Assembly (NCBI RefSeq): GCF_900182565.1
Contig: NZ_FXTI01000006.1
Coordinates: 149,961 to 213,960 of the forward strand
DNA length: 64,000 bases
Source: Melghirimyces algeriensis
GTDB taxonomy: Bacteria > Bacillota > Bacilli > Thermoactinomycetales > DSM-45169
Reading direction: 5' to 3'
The notes beneath the pieces are model-generated. The model did no database searches. It was not told the DNA's origin and saw only the letters and a program-made list of their open reading frames with translations. The translations under genes and the position numbers were made by a program. This document shows, in pieces, positions 16,837-25,710 of this stretch (the first letter of the stretch is position 1; each line of letters starts with the position of its first letter).

Positions 16837-17601
16837 TTACACCCGGAAGCTGTTGTTGTCAAAGCCTCCTGTTACCGGGATGACCCCTCCAGTGATAAAG
16901 TCGGAATCTGGATTGACGAGAAATTGTATCACCCGTGCCAAGTCCTCTCCCGTACCCGGTCGGCCGACCGGGTTTTTGGAGTCCCGTTTTCCGCGAGCTT
17001 TTTCAATGGGCGCCTCTTTGTATGGATGACGAATATCACCCGGACAAACCATGTTGACCGTAATCCCAAAAGGAGCTTCTTCCTTTGCCAATGTCCGGGT
17101 GAAGGAAACCAATCCTGCTTTTGCCGCTGCATAGGCAGAAAAACCTTCCCAATGAGGAGCGTTTTCCACTTCAGGAAAACCGAAGGTAATAATCCGCCCC
17201 CATCCCTGCTTTCGCATCATGGGAACAACCTCTCTCACACAATAAAAAACCCCGCTCAAGTTTCCATCCACCATTTCACGCCACTGTTCATCTGTCAGGT
17301 TCACCGTTTTTATTCGCTGAAATAAAAAAGGACCCGCAGCACAAACAAGGATATCCACTCCGCCCCAGGTTTGTTCCATTTCCTGTACCATCCCTTTGAC
17401 CGCTTGAGGATCTGCCACATCTCCTTGCAAGGCAAGGTATTGCCGCCCCGTTTTGCGAATCTCCCTGCCTAGCTGTTCCGCCTGATCCTGACTGGTCCGG
17501 TAATTCACAGCAATATGGTAACCGTTCTCCGCCAGCTGTTTTGCCACCATCACTCCCAATCCGGCAATTCCTCCAGTTACCCAGGCTGCACGATGCTCCA
17601 T
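16837..17601 (-). CDS. Short-chain dehydrogenase/reductase (FabG-like), catalytic Ser apparently missing
   Basis: 254 aa Rossmann-fold SDR. TGGIAGLG is the nucleotide-binding glycine motif, GDVADPQAV the adenine-binding Asp region, CAAGP replaces NNAG, and YAAAK holds the catalytic Tyr and Lys. The usual catalytic Ser about 13 residues before Tyr is not present (segment IITFGFPEVENAP). The C-terminus has GGVIPVTGG. ATG at 17601 with GGAGG 7 bases upstream is chosen over the longer frame. Substrate unknown; the Ser change could mean altered chemistry. Confidence 0.88.
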   Translation of the reverse strand: MEHRAAWVTGGIAGLGVMVAKQLAENGYHIAVNYRTSQDQAEQLGREIRKTGRQYLALQGDVADPQAVKGMVQEMEQTWGGVDILVCAAGPFLFQRIKTVNLTDEQWREMVDGNLSGVFYCVREVVPMMRKQGWGRIITFGFPEVENAPHWEGFSAYAAAKAGLVSFTRTLAKEEAPFGITVNMVCPGDIRHPYKEAPIEKARGKRDSKNPVGRPGTGEDLARVIQFLVNPDSDFITGGVIPVTGGFDNNSFRV

Positions 17602-17660
17602 AGAACGTCCTCCTTCAATGGAAATCCCGTATATTGTACCCTGACTCCTTCCTAGAAGCA

Positions 17661-17682
17661 AAAAAAACCCTTACGGGTTTTA
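17661..17682 (-). terminator. Small terminator
   Basis: AAAACCC-GTAA-GGGTTTT followed by TTTTT on the minus strand, after the 83-aa membrane protein gene. Confidence 0.65.
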
Positions 17683-17725
17683 AAAAACATAACGTTTTTC
17701 TTCTATCCTTTGGTTTATTTCTCAT

Positions 17726-17977
17726 TCAATCTTCTGATGGCTCCAAAATCTGCTTGGCCATCAGGAGAAGGAAAACCGCTCCAATCATCCCTCCACCAAA
17801 CGTAATCCCCGGACCAGAGGATTCAAGAAAGGATGCAGAAAGCACCAATACAGCAATACTTCCCCAAGCAACCGCCCGAAACATACGCCGTTTGGTCCAC
17901 CACGCCAATCCGGCTGAGAGAACCGTAAGTCCTGTAACCGCTTGCCATTCCCACATAGTAAGTACTGACCAATCCAT
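17726..17977 (-). CDS. Small membrane protein, 83 aa
   Basis: MDWSVLTMWEWQAVTGLTVLS..., with three hydrophobic stretches (WQAVTGLTVLSAGLAWW, VAWGSIAVLVLSASFL, GGMIGAVFLLLMA). ATG at 17977 lies 8 bases after GGAGGG; the longer frame to 18040 lacks one. Followed by its own small terminator. No family recognised. Confidence 0.7.
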   Translation of the reverse strand: MDWSVLTMWEWQAVTGLTVLSAGLAWWTKRRMFRAVAWGSIAVLVLSASFLESSGPGITFGGGMIGAVFLLLMAKQILEPSED

Positions 17978-18015
17978 ATGTGAATCCCTCCATCTATTTA
18001 ACAGTATGACCAAGG

Positions 18016-18117
18016 ATCGACGAGGAATACACACATGCAAGTCTAGGAAATGCTACGGTCACACCACAGGTGACCGAAGGAAATGCCTGTGGTGCACTTC
18101 CTTCAGTCGTCGGATGA
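18016..18117 (+). pseudogene. C-terminal scrap of an IS605-type TnpB (OrfB) gene
   Basis: Frame reading LGNATVTPQVTEGNACGALP then SVVG-stop. I recognise the EGNACGALPSVVG style as the terminal tail of IS605-family TnpB proteins in Firmicutes. Nothing of the RuvC-like core is present. The rest of the gap (18118-18331) shows no gene; it may be the former right end of the insertion sequence. The gap upstream (17978-18015) is also empty. Confidence 0.55.
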
Positions 18118-18331
18118 GGGGGAGAAGTCCCTCGCAAGCCGATTCAAACTGTGAGCGAAAACTCGTGAAAAAATGATTTGTCCCTGAAGAATAAAATCGC
18201 GGGATGTGGCAGAAGAAACAGTCACCACGTAAAACGATTGCTGTCATATGGGAAAGACCATACACCTGTGCCGTAGGAATTACGGGGAAGTTACGTTTGT
18301 CGATGAAACGGAAGGCTCTGCCCCTTTAGTC

Positions 18332-19930
18332 TCACTCATCTTCTCCCTGTGGTACATAAAAAGAGCGAATCAAGGTACGTGCAAAGCGCTCTCCTTTCTC
18401 ATTGATTCCCTGAACCTCTGCCGTCAGATTGTACATGCCAGCCTTTGTCAGTTTGGGCAAAGGTCCGGCAAAGGAGGTTTGGGTGTGATTCTCAGGCTTT
18501 AGATTCTCTTCGCTATATTCTGTCTCCATCATTCCTAACCCTTTCATCCCAGTTGGAACCAGACGAACCTTTACACCACCATCATCCGATTTCCATCCTT
18601 TGGGCAGCCGAACACGGACCGGGGTTTCCCAGTGGTTCGAATTTGGAACGATTACATCCACTTCTGGAACACTGGTCAGCGAAAACGTCGTTGTTAACAG
18701 GTAAGCTCCAACCCGCTGAGAATCGAGGATCACTTTCCACTCCCCAGGCTCAGGCTGACTCACCCGAAACCCCTGGGACTTTGCTCCACGGAATATTTCC
18801 GATTCTTCAAGAGTTTGATAATATTCCGTACTTTTTCCATCATAGACCTTGTTGGATGGAGACACCAGTATCGCTTTCACCTGCGTATGATCGGTCATCA
18901 GATGAAATACCACTTCCCGCACCCCTGATTCCACAGGGATCTCTTCTTCTACTCGTCGATCGACTGGCAGATATTGACCACGGATCACTTGATGCATCCC
19001 TTGATTTCCTGTCCTTTCAAAACTTGCAGCCGTTTCGTCAAACACGGATTCCACCGTAACTCCGCCAGTGGAATGAAGAATAGGATCGATGTGGTGAAAG
19101 GAAGCACTGCCCATCCGAATCCGATCATGATCCACATCCTTTGTAAACAGGTGTTTATCATACGGGAGGCGGGTGCTCCATACATTGACCAATCCATCAT
19201 TGCTCCCATAAGCGGACAAGTACGATCCACCCATCCACAGAGCAGAGGGAAATGTGCCCCAATCCGTTCCCGCAGCAGTAAAGTATGGATTGTTTTTGAC
19301 ATTGGCATGGGAATCGGTCAATGAACGAAAATGCTCCATATACCCCGTTTGCAAAGATTCTGTTCCTGCGTCTCTCATGTCCAAGAGTTCCGCCAGCCAA
19401 CCCGCCCACCAACTGTGAGCCAAATCCGCTAGGGGAGAGCCCCAGTGTGAAGAGCCCAAGGTGATCACACGCCCCACGTGATGGTGTGCATCATCGTGAA
19501 CCAAAGCCGTTTGAGTGTCAACTCCTCCTTTACTGTGCGCAACAATGTTCACTTTCTCACCGAAGTATCGCCTGATTTCTTCCAGCATCTGAGCGAGTAA
19601 CGCCCCATTGTCCCACATGTCAGCTGCTTCACCGGATACATCATAAAGCTCCACAAAGGCGGTGCGATATTGGTTGTTGTACATTCGTTCAAACATGTCA
19701 TTTTTCCCATGATAGGTTGTATCTCCCCACCAATCATCCGCCGATCCACGTAACCCTGGGACAAATACAACAGGAGGCTTGTTCATGTCCACATCGGGGG
19801 GAGTAGCACCTACATACCACGTTCCAGGTTCGGAGACGGTTAACCTTCTTCCGGAAAGCGTCCTGTTCTCTTCCAGAGGAAACGCCCCCCTTTTGATCAC
19901 CGCGTTCACTCTCTTTCCTGATCGTCCCAT
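18332..19930 (-). CDS. Lipase/esterase-like alpha/beta hydrolase with C-terminal beta domain
   Basis: About 532 aa. VVFVPGLRGSADDWW is the oxyanion region and NIVAHSKGGVDTQTAL holds the nucleophile elbow AHSKGG. VITLGSSHWGSPLADLAHSWW resembles triacylglycerol lipases that act on large substrates. A catalytic His is likely in FHHIDPILH. The C-terminal 200 residues look beta-rich (GVREVVFHLMTDHTQVKAIL, PGEWKVILDSQRVGAYLL). No signal peptide is evident. ATG at 19930 has GGGGAGGG 9 bases upstream. A -10-like TATAAT lies at 20164-20169. Substrate unknown. Confidence 0.88.
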   Translation of the reverse strand: MGRSGKRVNAVIKRGAFPLEENRTLSGRRLTVSEPGTWYVGATPPDVDMNKPPVVFVPGLRGSADDWWGDTTYHGKNDMFERMYNNQYRTAFVELYDVSGEAADMWDNGALLAQMLEEIRRYFGEKVNIVAHSKGGVDTQTALVHDDAHHHVGRVITLGSSHWGSPLADLAHSWWAGWLAELLDMRDAGTESLQTGYMEHFRSLTDSHANVKNNPYFTAAGTDWGTFPSALWMGGSYLSAYGSNDGLVNVWSTRLPYDKHLFTKDVDHDRIRMGSASFHHIDPILHSTGGVTVESVFDETAASFERTGNQGMHQVIRGQYLPVDRRVEEEIPVESGVREVVFHLMTDHTQVKAILVSPSNKVYDGKSTEYYQTLEESEIFRGAKSQGFRVSQPEPGEWKVILDSQRVGAYLLTTTFSLTSVPEVDVIVPNSNHWETPVRVRLPKGWKSDDGGVKVRLVPTGMKGLGMMETEYSEENLKPENHTQTSFAGPLPKLTKAGMYNLTAEVQGINEKGERFARTLIRSFYVPQGEDE

Positions 19931-20163
19931 TTTTTTGGACCCTCCCCTTTCCTCACCCTGCTTTTCTTTTGACCACATCATTCTCTAATGGTATTCCCCA
20001 CGCAGAATATTTTTCCTCTTGAGAACGTTGAAGCCAAAACAAAGAAGCGGTACCAAGAAAAAGCCCCCACCCATCCCTTACCGTTTAAAAATTCTCTACC
20101 AAACAGTTCCCCAAACATGGAGAGCGGGTGCTTTACTGGTACGGTGACCGTTGTTTTCCTGGA

Positions 20164-20192
20164 ATTATACTTTGATCCCGTTACCTATTTCC
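20164..20192 (-). promoter_or_regulatory. Candidate promoter of the lipase-like gene
   Basis: Minus-strand TATAAT (20164-20169) with a weak -35 about 17 bases upstream. Just downstream, at about 20139-20149, is the palindrome ACGGTGACCGT, a possible operator. The rest of 19931-20215 has no gene. Confidence 0.4.
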
Positions 20193-20215
20193 AAAATAGT
20201 TGCACCCCCCACAGG

Positions 20216-20407
20216 TCATTCATCTGTCTGCTCCAACAAATCCTTCCACTCTCCGTAGATAGCTTCAGAGATCTTTGCCAACGTTTCCTCCACCTTCGTG
20301 CTCCCTTCACCGTAGACCGGCTCTGAGAGAGTTTCTGGGTGGAAAAAAGGATCATCCGTGATCAGGGCTATTTTCCCATCAGACAGCTCCACGTACCAAT
20401 AACCCAT
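20216..20407 (-). CDS. Small acidic protein, 63 aa
   Basis: MGYWYVELSDGKIALITDDP..., acidic (many Asp/Glu), predicted beta then helix. AGGAG precedes the ATG at 20407 by 10 bases, and a second ATG at 20416 is too close to it. No family recognised. Stand-alone gene upstream of the lipase promoter. Confidence 0.6.
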   Translation of the reverse strand: MGYWYVELSDGKIALITDDPFFHPETLSEPVYGEGSTKVEETLAKISEAIYGEWKDLLEQTDE

Positions 20408-20501
20408 AAGGATCATTCTCCTTTCATTCTTTGTTCCAGTATGGGAAACAGATCACAAAGGGAAACCTGACCCTGTCAAAGAAACATCATCCGTTCAATA
20501 A

Positions 20502-20678
20502 CTATCCACTGGCAGGCGAGCCTCTGAGTTCACTGAAGAGTATATCCGCAGTCTGAATAAGAAAAAGACGGGTGCTGGCCCGTCCTTACTTTTTGCTTAT
20601 AAAGCATTGGAGCGATATATCATTCCGTTCACGGTCACCGAAAAGCACTTTCGCTATAAAAACCAAAAGCATCGTTAG
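20502..20678 (+). pseudogene. Start-less coding fragment
   Basis: An open frame of 58 codons with no start: TGRRASEFTEEYIRSLNKKK, then TGAGPSLLFAYKALERYIIP, ending NQKHR-stop. The residue composition looks like real protein. It lies between the small acidic gene and cbiB, and the upstream part is missing after an in-frame stop at 20499. I do not recognise the family; it may be a transposase or other mobile gene remnant. Confidence 0.4.
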
Positions 20679-20687
20679 CAATCCCAC

Positions 20688-21668
20688 TTATCCCAAGGAG
20701 AAACAACAGAGCCCTATTGACAAACCTGCGACATAGACGAAGGTCGTTCCATATAGGACCCGGACGGCTGTATCGATATCTTGCCGTTCTCTGGAACGAC
20801 ATGCATCTCCAAGGAGTGCCCGGTGGGAAACGCGGCCCTGATAGCGGTTGATACCACCGAGCTGGATACCCAAACCGCCGGCCATGGCAGCTTCAACGAT
20901 TCCGCTGTTGGGGCTGGGGTGACCGGCGGCGTCCCGGCAAACAATCCGCCAGGCGTTCGCCGGGGAGGCTTCAGCGAAATACAGAGCTGCCAGCATCGCA
21001 GGCAGTGTGAGGCGGGCAGGAAGCCAGTTGGCCAGGTCGTCCAGACGGGCGGAGGCCCAACCGAGGTGAAGATAACGCTCGTTCTTATACCCCACCATTG
21101 AATCAAGCGTGTTGACGGCTCGATAAGCGAGGGCCAATGGTGCCCCACCAAGGGCGGCAAAAAAGAGTGGAGATGTAACCGCATCTACGATATTTTCGGC
21201 AACGGTCTCCACTGTGCCTCGAACCACCTCCGGTTCATCCAGGTGTTCCGTATCCCGACCAACCACCATTGCCAAAGAGGATCGAGCCTTCGGAAGATCT
21301 CCTTTAACAAGGGCGTGAAAAATTTCCAGCCCCGCTTCTGCCAACCCTTTGGATGCTATAGTGGTTGCGATAAGGATCGTCTCCAGTATCCAGCTCGCCC
21401 AGACGGAAAATCCGTTCACCAAGCTGACCAGACCAACAGCGAGACCATATACACTCCCGACCACAGATAGGGGGAAAAGACAACCTGCCAATCGAAGAGA
21501 CCATTTCCCTTTTAGACGGAAAGCCGCCACTATCCGCCTGATAACGCTTTCCATCCGGGAAATAAGCCATCCCATCCCGATTACCGGATGGGGCAGCCAC
21601 CGAGGGTCACCGATCCACCGATCCAGGAGCACTGCCAGCAACAGCATCGAAGCAGCGATCACGGCCAT
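20688..21668 (-). CDS. cbiB: Adenosylcobinamide-phosphate synthase CbiB (CobD-type)
   Basis: 326-aa membrane enzyme that attaches aminopropanol phosphate to adenosylcobyrate in B12 synthesis. Family phrases are LDRWIGDPRWLPHPVIGMG at the N-terminus, VVGRDTEHLDEPEVVRGTVE, ENIVDAVTSPLFFA, and NTLDSMVGYKNERY. Last gene of the cob operon; it overlaps the cbiZ end by 10 bases. Full family length. Confidence 0.97.
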   Translation of the reverse strand: MAVIAASMLLLAVLLDRWIGDPRWLPHPVIGMGWLISRMESVIRRIVAAFRLKGKWSLRLAGCLFPLSVVGSVYGLAVGLVSLVNGFSVWASWILETILIATTIASKGLAEAGLEIFHALVKGDLPKARSSLAMVVGRDTEHLDEPEVVRGTVETVAENIVDAVTSPLFFAALGGAPLALAYRAVNTLDSMVGYKNERYLHLGWASARLDDLANWLPARLTLPAMLAALYFAEASPANAWRIVCRDAAGHPSPNSGIVEAAMAGGLGIQLGGINRYQGRVSHRALLGDACRSRERQDIDTAVRVLYGTTFVYVAGLSIGLCCFSLG

Positions 21669-22396
21669 GTCTCTCCTTTAAGGCTCCCACTCTGACGGAG
21701 AGCCCCAGTCAAGGCGCGATAAACGGTCAAACCCACCAGACGTCCGAGCGGGCTAGCCGTTCCGGCATATGTATGAAGGAAACCACCTTTGGCCTCCTGG
21801 GTGGCAGCAATCACGACAGCATCTGTGGTCGTCCCTGTCGCTTGGTTCCCCATAGCGTCCGTCACCCCCAGATCCTGCAGAGCGGCCACCTTTGCTTCAA
21901 CAGCGGTGATAACCGCATTCACCATGGACCCAGATGTGACCTGACCATCAATCAGAAGGATCATGTTGATCGTGCCAGGATCGGAATCCATCCGATAAAC
22001 GGGACCGTCTATCCCTGCACGGGCGGCATTGCTCACCCCCGCTGTCACAATTGCCGCTACTCCTCCTTCTTCCGAACGCTCCTCGGCAATGACCGCCTTT
22101 TCCACCTTGGCAGCTGTCATCATTGCAACTGTCGTTTCAGGATTGTAACCACACCTCGTTAACCATTCCTCCGTCTCAAGAGCCGGATCGGATTTATGGT
22201 AATTTTTGGAAACATGTCGATTGATGATGGTATCTGCCATCCACTCGCCACCCCCAAAAAAAGAGCTGGACAGCACCTGAAGGGGGCGGGGAAATTTAAG
22301 GCAAAGATACTCCGATCCGATATGCAGGATGAAATCTTTATTCCTTAATAAACGAAGTGTTCGTGAAAACAATTTAACTTTATTCACTGCTTCCAC
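21659..22396 (-). CDS. cbiZ: Adenosylcobinamide amidohydrolase CbiZ
   Basis: About 245 aa. CbiZ removes the nucleotide loop of unusable corrinoids, leaving cobyrate for rebuilding. Motifs: GYNPETTVAMMTAA, TAGVSNAARAG, GTINMILLIDGQVTSGSMVN and TGTTTDAVVIA. Starts are GTG at 22396 or GTG at 22387 (GGGGTGG five bases upstream); the choice is open. Its presence with cbiB shows corrinoid remodelling. It overlaps cbiB. Confidence 0.95.
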   Translation of the reverse strand: MEAVNKVKLFSRTLRLLRNKDFILHIGSEYLCLKFPRPLQVLSSSFFGGGEWMADTIINRHVSKNYHKSDPALETEEWLTRCGYNPETTVAMMTAAKVEKAVIAEERSEEGGVAAIVTAGVSNAARAGIDGPVYRMDSDPGTINMILLIDGQVTSGSMVNAVITAVEAKVAALQDLGVTDAMGNQATGTTTDAVVIAATQEAKGGFLHTYAGTASPLGRLVGLTVYRALTGALRQSGSLKGETWP

Positions 22397-22479
22397 CCCA
22401 ATAACCCATCGATCCGTTCCATATCCAGATACTTATGCACCCATCCAACCAAGTCACCTTCCACACACTCTTTCCCACG

Positions 22480-23118
22480 TCAGTATTTTGTTCTCTCCCA
22501 TACCCCTACACCCCGTTTCTCTCCCAGTTTCTGTACGCTCCATCCTTTAGCGGTTCCTTCCACCGCAATCCATCCTCCAGGAGGGAGCGGTCGTTTCCAG
22601 AAGCTGCCGAGATCCTTGTCCACATATTGGGAGAGGAAACAGCGAATCGGTCCCCCATGAGTGACCACTGCAATGGTTTCCCCTGGATGGTAATCGATAA
22701 CTTTCTCCAGCCACTGGCTGAGACGTGTCTCTAGTTCATCCAGTGTCTCCCCGCCGGGAGGTGCCACTTGACGGGGATGATCCAGCCATCGGCAAAGCCT
22801 TTCCGGGTTAATGTTTCGGATCACATCATAGGTAAGCCCCTCCCATTCTCCAAAAGACAACTCCCGCAGGTCAGCCGTGCAATGAACATCCGCTTTCGGC
22901 CATGCCTTCCGCAACAATTCTGCGGTCTCGCGGCACCGTTGCAAATCACTGGCATAAATCCGATCCACATCCAGTCCTCGCACACGCTGAGCCGTTTCCC
23001 GCAATTGAGACCGTCCTCGATCATTGAGGGGAAGATCCCAGTGTCCACAGTATTGTTTCAGCCGGTTGGCCTCCGTTTCTCCATGTCGAATCCATAGCAA
23101 CCTCAAGCAATGTTTCAT
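22480..23118 (-). CDS. cobC: Alpha-ribazole-5'-phosphate phosphatase, histidine phosphatase family
   Basis: 212 aa phosphoglycerate-mutase-like phosphatase. The catalytic His is in LWIRHGETEANR, with ASDLQRCRETAELL, ELSFGEWEGLTYD and the second His in VVTHGGPIRC. In a cob cluster it should dephosphorylate alpha-ribazole phosphate or adenosylcobalamin phosphate. The ATG at 23118 overlaps the cobS stop (ATGA), so the longer frame is rejected. Confidence 0.93.
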   Translation of the reverse strand: MKHCLRLLWIRHGETEANRLKQYCGHWDLPLNDRGRSQLRETAQRVRGLDVDRIYASDLQRCRETAELLRKAWPKADVHCTADLRELSFGEWEGLTYDVIRNINPERLCRWLDHPRQVAPPGGETLDELETRLSQWLEKVIDYHPGETIAVVTHGGPIRCFLSQYVDKDLGSFWKRPLPPGGWIAVEGTAKGWSVQKLGEKRGVGVWERTKY

Positions 23119-23849
23119 ACCGGACCCCCAACCGCGGCCAACCACAGAAGAAGAATCGCCGCTTCCACTGATTCTGCCATGCATCCGTAGACATCACCCG
23201 TCAGACCGCCTAACCGCCTTAACACCATCCAGGCGATCAGGGCGATCACCAGAACCGTTCCTGCGAGGACCAGCAATGTCCACCAGCCAGCCATGAAAAC
23301 AATAACCGCCAAACCTGAGACGAGGGCAAACCCCAATCGAAAGGGGGACAACCCTTCTCGCAAACCGAGTCCAATCCCGTCTTCACGTACATAAGGGAAA
23401 AAGACAATCGCCGCCGTCATGCCTGTCCGGGCTGCAACAGGGGCGATGAGCAATGGAGCGAAGGCCGGGTCCAGGTAAGCAAGGGTGGATGCCTTGATCC
23501 CCAGCAGCAGGATTCCTGCCAAGACACCCATCGCCCCTACGCGACTGTCCTTCATAATGGATAGCGTCTGCTCACGATCCCGGTTGGAACCCATCCCGTC
23601 AGTAGTATCCATCAGTCCATCCATGTGAAGCCCACCTGTCAGAAAAACCCATCCTGCTGTCACCAGCACCCCACGAACCAGAGGTGGAAAGAGCAAGGAG
23701 AGTGCCTCGTTCGACAGGGCGAGCAGGACACCGATCACCAGACCGACAAGGGGATAGTAACTGGCGCTCTTGTTCCAGTCCTGAGAGTCCATCCGAACCG
23801 GGACGGGAAGCCGGGTCAAAAAAGCGAGAGCCGTAAAGAATGCATTCAT
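23115..23849 (-). CDS. cobS: Adenosylcobinamide-GDP ribazoletransferase CobS
   Basis: 244-aa membrane enzyme joining adenosylcobinamide-GDP and alpha-ribazole, the last step of the nucleotide loop. Motifs: FLTRLPVPV, FLTGGLHMDGLMDTTDGMGS (Asp-rich active site), IMKDSRVGAMGVLA and LGGLTGDVYG. ATG at 23849 after GGGGGGAG overlaps the cobU stop (ATGA). Confidence 0.97.
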   Translation of the reverse strand: MNAFFTALAFLTRLPVPVRMDSQDWNKSASYYPLVGLVIGVLLALSNEALSLLFPPLVRGVLVTAGWVFLTGGLHMDGLMDTTDGMGSNRDREQTLSIMKDSRVGAMGVLAGILLLGIKASTLAYLDPAFAPLLIAPVAARTGMTAAIVFFPYVREDGIGLGLREGLSPFRLGFALVSGLAVIVFMAGWWTLLVLAGTVLVIALIAWMVLRRLGGLTGDVYGCMAESVEAAILLLWLAAVGGPV

Positions 23850-24391
23850 GCATCTCCCCCCTTGATCCGGTAGGGGATACCACAAACCACCAGCCAAACC
23901 TCGTCCGCTTTCTTGGCGACCTGCTGGTTGACGGTTCCAAGGGTATCCTGAAACAGGCGACCCATCCGACTCATGACGACACCGCCCAGCCCGGTCTCCG
24001 CCGTAACCAAGATCGCCTCCCGATCCTGAAGAACATCCAGCAGACGATCCGTTTTCTCCGCCATCTGCGCTTCAAAACCGCCTTGATCCTCTTGAATGGC
24101 TTCTTCGGAAAGGCGCATCACATGGTTTGCTGTCCAAACCCCCAGATCATCGATCAGGCAGGCGTCCCATTCCCCAGAACGGGTAATGGCGACTTCCAGA
24201 TCCCACTCCTCCTCCACCAAACCCCAACTCTTGGGACGACGATCGCGGTGGCGGGCAATCCGTTCTTGCATCTTTTCATCACCGGGAACCCCAGTGGCCA
24301 CATATAACACCTTCTCACCCGCACGCTGCGCAATCTCCTCGGCAAATTGACTCTTTCCGGAACGGACCCCTCCAGTCACCAATCGGATCAA
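23846..24391 (-). CDS. cobU: Adenosylcobinamide kinase/guanylyltransferase CobU
   Basis: 181 aa. It starts LIRLVTGGVRSGKSQFAEE: the P-loop GGVRSGKS at the N-terminus is diagnostic. VLYVATGVPGDEKMQERIARH contains the GMP-linked His region (ARHRDRRP), and EAILVTAETGLGGVV and NQQVAKKADEVWLVVCGIP follow. The open frame runs on to 24691, but TTG at 24391 overlaps the cobD stop (TTGA), lies 7 bases after GGGGG and gives the family's usual length. Confidence 0.95.
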   Translation of the reverse strand: MIRLVTGGVRSGKSQFAEEIAQRAGEKVLYVATGVPGDEKMQERIARHRDRRPKSWGLVEEEWDLEVAITRSGEWDACLIDDLGVWTANHVMRLSEEAIQEDQGGFEAQMAEKTDRLLDVLQDREAILVTAETGLGGVVMSRMGRLFQDTLGTVNQQVAKKADEVWLVVCGIPYRIKGGDA

Positions 24392-25530
24392 AAGACTTCC
24401 CCCTTTTCCAGTACTTCTTCCAGTTTTTGAAGGAGAAGTGCATTCTCCTTCCGGCTTCGAACGGCCACCCGGACATAGGTGTCGTCCAATCCCGGATAGG
24501 TGGAGCAATCCCGAATGAGAATTCCCCGCTCCCCCAATGCTTTTTGTAAACGGCGGGAAACACCGGCACTTCCCTCCAGCACGGAAGAATCCAGCTTCAG
24601 TAAAAAGTAGTTCACTTCCCCCGGAATCGGCCGGACACCCGACAACTTCTGCAATCCATCCATCAGAAAATCTCGCTCCACCGACAACCAACGGTGCGTT
24701 GCTTTTTCAAAGAACTGGTCGGTAAGAGCTGCTTCTCCCGCCAGCTGGGCCAGTCCATTGATACTCCAGGAGACCTGGTGCGCCTCAATCCGGCGGATCC
24801 AGTCAGGGGACGCCACTCCCCAACCCAAACGCAGACCGGGAAGTGCATAAAATTTGGTCATGGAACGCAACAGAACGGTCGTCGGGAAATCCATCAGCCG
24901 GGACAGTAGGGAATGAGCCTGTCCATCCGGGACAAAATCAAGAAAAGCTTCATCGATCACCAACACAGTTCCCGCTATGGCGGCCTCCTCCGCCACCGCC
25001 AGCAACTGCCTGTAGGGGATGGTTAACCCGGTCGGGTTGTTGGGATGTCCAAGATAAGCGAGATCCACTGTTCGAACCCACTTAAAAAGAGCTTCCGGTT
25101 CCGGTTGAAACCCTTCCCTTTCCTCTGTTGGCAGATAGACCGTTTCCTGTCCCCGTTTACGGGCTGAAGCCTCATATTCTGCAAAAGAGGGGGTCATCAC
25201 TCCTACCCGCGATGGGCGGACAGCAGCATTGACCAGATCGATTAACTCCGCTCCCCCGTTTCCGATCATCAGGCATTCTTCGGAAAGCCCATATCGTTTT
25301 GCAAGCGCCCGCTTCAGATTGCGGGCACGGGGGTCCGGATAACGGGTGAGAACCGGCGCGCCTTTATCCTCCAACGCTTCCCGCAATACCCGCATCACGG
25401 CATCCGGTGGTCCCAGCGGGTTGATATTGGCGCTGAAATCGATAAAAGTATCTGCACTCCGGGCAAACATCTCACCCGCCGTCCATCGGTCACCGCCATG
25501 ACCATACCGTTCCACCCCTGACAAAGGCAT
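24388..25530 (-). CDS. cobD: Threonine-phosphate decarboxylase-like aminotransferase CobD
   Basis: About 380 aa, PLP-dependent, fold type I. VERYGHGGD and FIDFSANINPLGPP are typical of CobD, with NPTGLTIP and VIDEAFLDFVPDG. The PLP-Lys is in SMTKFYALPGLRLGWG. It makes aminopropanol phosphate from threonine phosphate. Start options are GTG 25536, ATG 25530 or TTG 25524 around AAAGGTGGGG. The gap to cobT is about 180 bp and includes a TTGACA near 25588, so an internal promoter is possible. Confidence 0.93.
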   Translation of the reverse strand: MPLSGVERYGHGGDRWTAGEMFARSADTFIDFSANINPLGPPDAVMRVLREALEDKGAPVLTRYPDPRARNLKRALAKRYGLSEECLMIGNGGAELIDLVNAAVRPSRVGVMTPSFAEYEASARKRGQETVYLPTEEREGFQPEPEALFKWVRTVDLAYLGHPNNPTGLTIPYRQLLAVAEEAAIAGTVLVIDEAFLDFVPDGQAHSLLSRLMDFPTTVLLRSMTKFYALPGLRLGWGVASPDWIRRIEAHQVSWSINGLAQLAGEAALTDQFFEKATHRWLSVERDFLMDGLQKLSGVRPIPGEVNYFLLKLDSSVLEGSAGVSRRLQKALGERGILIRDCSTYPGLDDTYVRVAVRSRKENALLLQKLEEVLEKGEVF

Positions 25531-25710
25531 CCCCACCTTTTTTCACACTATATAAAAACACTATCCGCCCCTATTGCGTGACAGTGTCAAAAGAAACCGT
25601 ACTACACCATCACATGGCGATGCGCTGCCATGGAGGGCTGGTCCTATCCTGTATCCATTGCTCATCGGCGTGCTCTTCCATCTTTTTACTTCTGAATATT
25701 CGTTCATCTG

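Noticed and set aside
18248..18502. Plus-strand frame after the TnpB scrap
   Set aside because: Runs antisense into the lipase-like gene; no support.
23846..24691. Long CobU frame starting at 24691
   Set aside because: The first 100 codons overlap cobD and are unlike CobU; the P-loop start after TTG at 24391 gives the right length.
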